The position numbers were made by a program, and so were the translations under genes. 64,000 nucleotides of DNA from assembly GCF_900880675.1 (NCBI RefSeq), contig NC_044196.1, forward strand, positions 12,155,967 through 12,219,966, read 5' to 3'. The notes under the pieces are model-generated. The model did no database searches. It saw only the letters and a list, made by a program, of their open reading frames with translations, and was not told the origin of the DNA. Numbering within the stretch: the first letter of the stretch is position 1; each line of letters starts with the position of its first letter. Of the stretch, positions 57,735 through 64,000 are shown piece after piece. Source of the DNA: Sparus aurata. Its lineage: Eukaryota > Chordata > Actinopteri > Spariformes > Sparidae.

Positions 57735-59340
57735 AACTTCCTGCTCCTAAATTCGGAAAAAAACGAGATGCTGGTCATCGCTCCTGCCAGACAGGGACAC
57801 CATGTTAATCAGGTGACTGTAACTCTCGACAACTGCGTCATTTCTCAAAGCTCAACCGTCAAGAATCTAGGTGTTACTTTTGATTCTACACTCTCTTTTG
57901 ATCAGCACATCAAAGAAATTACCAAGATCGCCTTCTACCACCTGCGCAATATAGCTAAAATTAGGTCTGGCCTAAATTAGGTAGGCTGGATTACTGCAAT
58001 GCCTTATTTTCAGGTCTTCCACGTGAGAACACTAAAAGTCTTCAGATGGTTCAGAATGCTGCAGCCAGAGTCTTAACACGTACAAGAAAATTTGATCATA
58101 TTACACCAATCTTAGCATCTCTGCAATGGCTCCCAGTGCATCTAAGATCAGACTTTAAGGTGCTGCTGATGACATACAAAACTGTACACGGCCTTGCCCC
58201 GTCGTACATGTCAGATCTCATTACACCATATATTCCAACTCGGGCATTACGCTCTCAAAATTCAAGGCTCCTGATGGTTCCCAGGATTAAGAAGAAGTAA
58301 GCTGGCTGCAGGACATATTCCTATTGGACTCCTTTCCTCTGGAATAACCTCCCAGCTGACATCAGACAATCTGGCTCTGTTGACGCCTTTAAATCTAAAC
58401 TCAAAACTCACGTCTTCGATTTAGCCTTTAATTAGCCTTCGATATCAATTGTAAGCTTCTTCAGTGGGTCGGTGTCAGTCTCAATGAGTTCCTATAGTAC
58501 TAGATTTACAATGTGTTGCCGACGAGAAACAATCTGTTTATTCTGATCAATATCGCATTTCTCTAACCTTTGTTTTTGTTTTCTGTTCTCACAAGCTGCA
58601 AGCTGTGTCACTCTCTACACTCTCTATAGCTTCCTCCTCCCCTCCTCCCCCTGCTCCTCTTCTCTCTCCTCCTTCTCTTTCTCCTCCTTCCCTCTTTCTT
58701 TCAGGCTCCCTTCTGATGGACCCTGGGACCATCTACCGTTTCCGGGCTCCTGCTGCCTTGAAATACTGACTGATCTGGATCGTCACACCCCGGGCTCTGC
58801 TGGATCATTGCTCTCCTCTGCTTCACTATCTCCTCATATCTATATTTCTGTTAATCTTGATGCCTCTTTCTGTCTATTACTAATTATCTCGTGTGGCCTG
58901 CCCTCTTCTTCCAGGTCACCATGGTGGACAGGAGGTTGTGTGGCTTGGGCACCACTTGGTGATGCCTCATCCTGCACGGTCGTCTCCTGGATCCACTCAC
59001 TTTACATAACTTGTATCAGACTTTCTGTTAATGTAACTTGTAAACTGTGATTTGTTGCTCTTTTCTGTACACGCGACATCTATTGCATGTCTGTCCATCC
59101 TAGAAGGGGGATCCCTCCTCTGTGGCTCTTCCTGAGGTTTCTTCCATTGTTTTTTTTTTACTCTGTTAAAAGGGTTTTTTTTTCCATCAACATGTGAAGT
59201 TTTTCCTCACTCGAATCGAGGGTCTAAGGACAGAGGATGTTGTTCACTGTACAGATTGTAAAGCCCATTGAGGCAATGTGATTGTGATTTTGGGCTATAT
59301 AAATAAAATTGATTTGAAAATAAAATAAAATTGATTTTAA
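57735..59340 (+). mobile_element. L2-type LINE 3' fragment
   Basis: Plus-strand translation gives LLLNSEKNEMLVIA, TVKNLGVTFD, FYHLRNIAKIRSGL, then after a frameshift near 57975 VQNAAARVLTRTRK, LQWLPVHLR and LAPSYMSDLI, and after another break near 58295 PFLWNNLPADI and SKLKTHVFDLAF. This is the end of an L2 reverse-transcriptase protein. The 3' UTR runs to about 59340, with a pyrimidine-rich tract (58620-58700) and the L2-type end GGGCTATATAAATAAAATTG, repeated once. It starts only about 60 bp upstream of the ENDOD1-like start codon, in the opposite direction. Confidence 0.85.
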
Positions 59341-60204
59341 ATGTACAATATGTGACTTCTTTCACAAGAAATGTTTAAAAGTTTTATTAACCTTTAGTCT
59401 AGTTCATCCACTTCCTTCCTCACTCTCCCGGAAGTCAACAGTCAACCTAATGAAAGGCACTGTTGCCTTGAGCTACCTACATTGTTAGAAACATTTGTGA
59501 TAATGTTAGCACACAAATCAACAAAATATATTACAAAAGGTTTTATGTCTAAATTTCAGCATCAAAGTGGAATTTAATTACTTATTCACTGTAACAAGGA
59601 TCATAAAATGAAATTACTGTTGATGCCTTTAGTTGGTACTCTGTGGTTTCAACAGATCAACAGACCAAAATAATGTAATGCAGGACAACCATTGCAAAGT
59701 TATGAAGACGATTAGGGCCACTAGAATGTTTTAGGGGGGATAACAAATAGCCTGAGTCATTCAAGACTAGGTCGATGGTATGAATAAATGAAAATAGTTG
59801 CTTTTTAAAAAAATGCATTGTAATCTTAATTTCTGTTTTAAATTACTTACAAATTAATTAATTGCCATATCGTGCAGTATTAACACTACTATATTTATTT
59901 TTTTTAAATATATGACATTGAAATTGTGGGATCACTTAAATCTGTTTCAACATGACTGTACACACACACTGGTTCTTAATTTGGCCACTGTGTCACTGTA
60001 GCTTCCATTGGATGTTTAGAAAAATGTTTTAACCCAATCCAGTGGAAAAAAGCGATTGATGAGGTTTGGAAGTCAGGAATCACTAAAATGCAGAAATTTA
60101 GCTTAGAGGACAAAACTTTAAAAATTCATAAATTCAAATATGTATTTGGAGTACAGCTTGAAGATTTTACAAGCTGAATTAGAAAAAAGTTTCAACACGA
60201 ATAC

Positions 60205-60235
<31 letters not shown>

Positions 60236-60500
60236 TTACTGCAACATTCACAGTGAATTTTGTAAAAGTTCTATAAAAGCTTTTGTTCATTTGTTAAAAT
60301 ATAAATGTAATGCTCTGATAAATATCAGTTGTATTTATTTGGATTTGTGTCCTGGGAAGTTAAACTTTGCATAAATAATACTTTGAGACTAATAAGATGT
60401 TGAAATGTACAAATGATTTTTTGGTTCAGATGTTCGGTTTGAAATATGATTTCATGTTGTCTGAATGCATTTAAAGTTAAAAGGTCATTCTCATCACGTG
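59341..60500. other. Spacer with (GT)n tract
   Basis: AT-rich and without a recognised exon. A GT repeat lies at about 60206-60231. Confidence 0.5.
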
Positions 60501-60524
60501 TGAAAGTTCATGAACTTTGAGAGT

Positions 60525-60870
60525 TTTTTTGCACTTCCGGGTTCCCGGTAAAGAAGGAGAGAGCGGAGCCTCGTGGGCTAACCGGGGAGAAGCTAGCGGA
60601 CGAGGGTTTGTTGTTGCTGGAGAGAGAGACAGAGCTTCTTGCTGCTACCGAGAGAGACAGAGCTTCTTGCTGCTGCTGAGGGTGACGGAGTTCTTTCGCC
60701 GCTGCTGAGTGAGACGGAGTTCTTGCTGCTGCTGCCGTAGGGGACCGGAGTTTCTCGCTGAGAGCTGCTGGGTGCGGAGACGGCCGCCAACGCGACGAGG
60801 GAGCGAGTCATCAGCCGCAACCCGGTCCGGCTAACTGCACAGATACACGGAGGTACTGCTAGCAAGAAGG
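60525..60870 (+). promoter_or_regulatory. CpG-rich 5'-UTR-like segment
   Basis: A GC- and CpG-rich island in an AT-rich background, with imperfect units of a CGGAGTTCTTGCTGCTGCTG type and GAGAGAGACAGAGCTTCTTG repeated. A good donor (ACGGAG/GTACTG) follows at about 60852. It looks like a promoter plus first non-coding exon of a plus-strand transcript or of a retroelement. No downstream coding exon was found within the window. Confidence 0.4.
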
Positions 60871-61431
60871 GTTTCTTTCATGAGCTCCAATTAAGCGCGC
60901 CAACGAACTAATTAAGAGTGCACTCAAACAAAATAGACAGTTGAGATATAAGAAAACTTATTATTACCTGGGTCTTTCCCCCCCCCCCCCCCCCCCCTTT
61001 TTTTTATGTTTCTCTGGTTCATACCTAAGATGTATGTGTTATCATGCACATGTTTAATACATTGTCTGAAATCGCTAATCTGAGTTTGTGTGATTCAATT
61101 GTGTTAATTATTTGAGTATTTGAGTCTGTATTGAGTGTTTTCAGGTCAAGGTGTGTTCCCACTTGTCTACACATAGTTGCTATTGAGAGTGAGGATCATA
61201 CGTCACCCTAGACAGTTATTTACTATTGAAATGTCTCTTTTACCATAAGATATTGAAGAAGAGTGATGCTTCATCTTACAGTAAGGTGGGTTTCTTAATA
61301 CATGAGCCGGTGGTAAAAGGGTTACATAAATATATCCGTTGGTAAATATCAGAATATGTGTGATAATAAATCTTAAAAATGAAAAAAAGAAAATCAACAG
61401 TGGTAGCCATGATGTTTTGCTTTAATGCAAA
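60871..61431. other. Spacer with poly(C)/poly(T) tract
   Basis: A run of about 19 C followed by T lies at about 60979-61006. No gene was seen. Confidence 0.5.
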
Positions 61432-62288
61432 CTAGTCCAAACACTACATAACACACTAACTATACACTCCAAACATGCTAAATGTCACAAATCTCTCAAC
61501 TCTCAATATCGCTGTCTCTACAAAGACCGTCGCTGCCTGTCAATCATCCGCCTACGTCCCTCCCACAACTTTCTGTTCCTCAACAACCAAACTTGCTGCT
61601 TGGACACTTTTGTGACAAAAGCCCGTTTTTACCATTTCTTCTGCACCAGACACAAAGCAAACGTGACGGCAATGTTCGCGAAAAAGCATGGCGGACATTA
61701 TTTACCCTAAGTCCGGTTTAGGATGTGCCGGTGTGTCCGGTCTGTCGACTCGGGAGGTGGGCCGTGTGGGTTGGCTAGCGGCTAGCAGCTAGCTACAGAT
61801 GAACATCCACAGATTCCAATTCCACTTTGTTGTCCACACGTCTCCGGATCTCCTCAGACCCAAACAGACTCGGTCAAGACTCGTTTAGTCTCATTAATCC
61901 ACAACAGTCAGTTTAGATGCACAGAACAGAACGGGACCGAACCGCCGGCAAAATCCCGGTCCAGCTCGCGCCTCTGCAGGTATAAATCCACTTGTTTCTT
62001 ACCGTATGTTGTGGGCTTGAGCTCTGCAGTGATTGGCTCTGGTGTGCATGTGAGTGTAGTGGCTCTGGTGGACAATGCTCGCAGAATTTGTAAAGCATTT
62101 ATGAAATAATTTATTCACGATATCATTGCAGTCCAAACAAATGCAAAGTTGCACACCCTTGAACCAAGCAGCAGCCATGTTGAAACTCTCAGGTCAGTCT
62201 GATCCTGATCCGCAGAGATATTTGAGGAACACACACACACACAGACAGACAGACAGACAGACAGAGATTCCTTGCTTTTATAGAGAGA
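61432..62288 (-). mobile_element. Helitron relative, shorter copy
   Basis: Over about 850 bases it matches 14985-15855 of the first Helitron in the same orientation (AACAACCAAACTTGCTGCTT, CACAACAGTCAGTTTAGATG). On the minus strand it starts TCTCTATAAAAGCAAG, with a T outside, and the far end abuts CTAG after an A (61431-61435). The first 715 or so bases of the other copy are missing. A CAGA/CA repeat near its 5' end varies in length between copies. Confidence 0.75.
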
Positions 62289-62360
62289 TTTGTATACACT
62301 AAAATGACAAACACGAAGAAGAAAATACATTTTCAAAAAGTAATTACAAAAAAAGCTTAC

Positions 62361-62545
62361 CGCCCCTCAGGTCTCTGGACAATCAGCTGAGCTGGTGTCC
62401 TGTGGTTCACAGTGGTAGAAACCAGAAAGTCTTCTTCGAATTTCAACTGAGCCTTTGGAGGAAGTCTGATTTTTATAAACTGCAGTGACTGTGGGTGTGC
62501 TCTTACCATCAGTGATGTGTTTCCTCTCCATGAAAAATCATGTAT
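62361..62545 (-). CDS. Candidate coding exon of unknown family
   Basis: A frame of about 61 codons (IHDFSWRGNTSLMVRAHPQS start, AQLIVQRPEG end) is bounded by a strong acceptor (CTTCTTTCTTACCAG) at 62546 and a consensus donor (GTAAGC) at 62355-62360. It has good codon usage and no stop. Neither the protein family nor neighbouring exons were recognised. The continuation would lie at lower coordinates, where Helitron sequence follows within 75 bases, so the exon may be orphaned. Confidence 0.35.
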
Positions 62546-62559
62546 CTGGTAAGAAAGAA

Positions 62560-64000
62560 GCTGATAGAGAAAAAAAGACCCATCAAAACCAGCAGCACTA
62601 AATTTAAAATATAACTGTATAATCGTTTTAACAGGGAAGTTCTGAAGAAATACTGTATAGATAAAGAAGAAATATACAAATGTGGGATCTGTGAGGTTAC
62701 AGTATATCAGCATGGTAGTTGTTCAGGGTGTATAAGTGAAGAGAAGTGGAGATGTATCATGACAGCAGAGCAAATGGACACAGTGTCAACAGTGTCTAAA
62801 GTTGCAATTTAGTTAAAATCGTTTCAGAAAATGACTGAACATGCACCTTATATTCAATGCCTTCAAGTTAGTAATTTAGCTGTACATGACCAACATCAGC
62901 AGAGACAGTTTTGTGCAACAAATGTCATGGTAATATGCGATTGTCGAATTGAAACTGTTGTTTTGATTGACTGTTTGAAGAGAAGAAGGACGTGCATGGC
63001 CATAGAAGCGTAGCTATTCTATGATGGTGTGGTAATGAAACACATAATTCTCGTACAAGTTACTTCCAGTTGTCCTAAACAATAACTACATTATATGGTT
63101 CTATAATGTTAAGACCAGTGTTTAAGACACGTTTAAGACCAGTAAATGCAGACATGGAGTTTCAATTCTGTAATTGTCACCCAATCCAGTTAAAGTGTCA
63201 ATCTTGTGCATTTCTGGAAAGCAGCTTTCATAGAATCCTCATGTTCCTCTTTCACATGACGACCCGCTTTTAGGGTCATGGCAAAGTATCGACTCAAAGT
63301 GCTTAGAAGTTCAGAATGTAATATGCTATATATCTCCTGCATGTATATACATTGAATCGATTTGAATAAATAACAAATTATGTAAAATTGGTAATTGTGC
63401 CCTCTATAATAATACTACAACACTGTGCAAAAAGTCAAACCTAATTAGCAGAATAATGTTAGCAAGGCTAACAATGTGCTTTGTGCTCATGTTGAATTAC
63501 ATTTGCAGTAAAAATTCAAATATAAGTGTCAAGCATGAGAATAACCACTGCCAGAATTAATTATTAATACTCAGACACTTTTGAGACACTGTTTTTGTAT
63601 TTCCATTTTCTGCTACTTTAAACATTCACTCAGAACCAAAGTTGCGCATTTATACATCACTTTATTTGAACTAGCTTTTCACAATAAGGACTAATAAGAC
63701 TGTTCCCTCAGAATTCTGACCTTTTCTGACTTTAAGGGCATATTTGCAATTAAACTCAGAGTAAAGAACAAAACAGTTCTGACGGATACTTCTCAGAATA
63801 GCCATGGAAGTGAAAGATTATGCTGAGGCTGCATCAAGACACAGAAGCAACAAATATCTGCATTTTAGAGAAATGAAACTATATTTTTCAACATCAGATC
63901 CTATGTAAAAAGTGTAAATTGCTACACAAACAGTTTTTCATTCACTACCTAGAATCACCCCTGTCTTCTGGAAACTCTGTAATACTGATCTGTTGGTAAA
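62560..64000. other. Non-coding stretch to window end
   Basis: AT-rich. The plus frame at 62831-63013 has no known domain or splice context. No RNA gene, element ends or conserved repeat were recognised. Confidence 0.45.

Overview
The window looks like euchromatic DNA from a teleost fish. No database search was possible, so this rests on recognised families: Tc1, L2, hAT, Helitron, Ty3/Gypsy and tRNA-SINE remnants of the kinds common in fish, a fish-type single-V-domain immunoglobulin family, and an ENDOD1-like secreted nuclease. Gene density is low and every convincing protein-coding gene lies on the minus strand. No rRNA, tRNA gene, CRISPR array or operon was seen.

Region 1 (about 1-49 kb) is a tandem cluster of small immunoglobulin-superfamily membrane-protein genes. 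Five copies of one family (called A here) lie at 5.3-9.4, 11.9-13.5, 21.7-22.9, 29.9-30.7 and 45.0-46.5 kb. The ancestral layout is an untranslated first exon, a signal-peptide exon, one V-type exon, a stalk exon, a transmembrane exon and a tiny tail exon, almost all joined in phase 1. A2 and A5 have intact coding exons. A1 has a dead splice donor and a frameshift. A3 has lost its V exon but remains in frame. A4 is cut off by a Ty3/Gypsy fragment. A second, BTN/MOG-like family (B) has one complete four-exon gene (34.9-39.9 kb) and several broken signal-exon relics upstream of A copies (17.9, 32.9, 41.0, 48.1 kb). Duplicated 3' UTRs and flanks show that the cluster grew by repeated duplication of an 8-15 kb block.

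Mobile DNA has cut up these blocks: a Tc1 element split by an LTR-like sequence (5.8-7.4 kb), a 3.3 kb foldback element holding a Helitron at a clean A/T site (14.1-17.35 kb), a deleted L2 LINE (23.5-25.3 kb), a Gypsy gag-protease-RT fragment holding a small palindromic element (30.7-32.3 kb), a tRNA-SINE (36.4 kb), a probable solo LTR (38.1-39.1 kb), and a hAT-type MITE with a perfect 8 bp target duplication (43.3-44.0 kb).

Region 2 (50.4-57.7 kb) starts with a decayed IS630/Tc1-type transposon. It then holds the most striking gene of the window: a two-exon, minus-strand ENDOD1-like nuclease whose catalytic domain is followed by about 1,600 residues dominated by a Ser/Thr/Pro repeat, split by an acidic and Gly-rich hydrophobic segment. 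Two one-base contractions of a G4 run in the 21-bp repeat break the frame as given. With them allowed for, the two exons form one frame of about 1,938 codons.

Region 3 (57.7-64 kb) holds an L2 fragment with its 3' tail, a CpG-rich 5'-UTR-like segment (60.5-60.9 kb), a second Helitron copy (61.4-62.3 kb), and one candidate coding exon of unknown family (62.4 kb).
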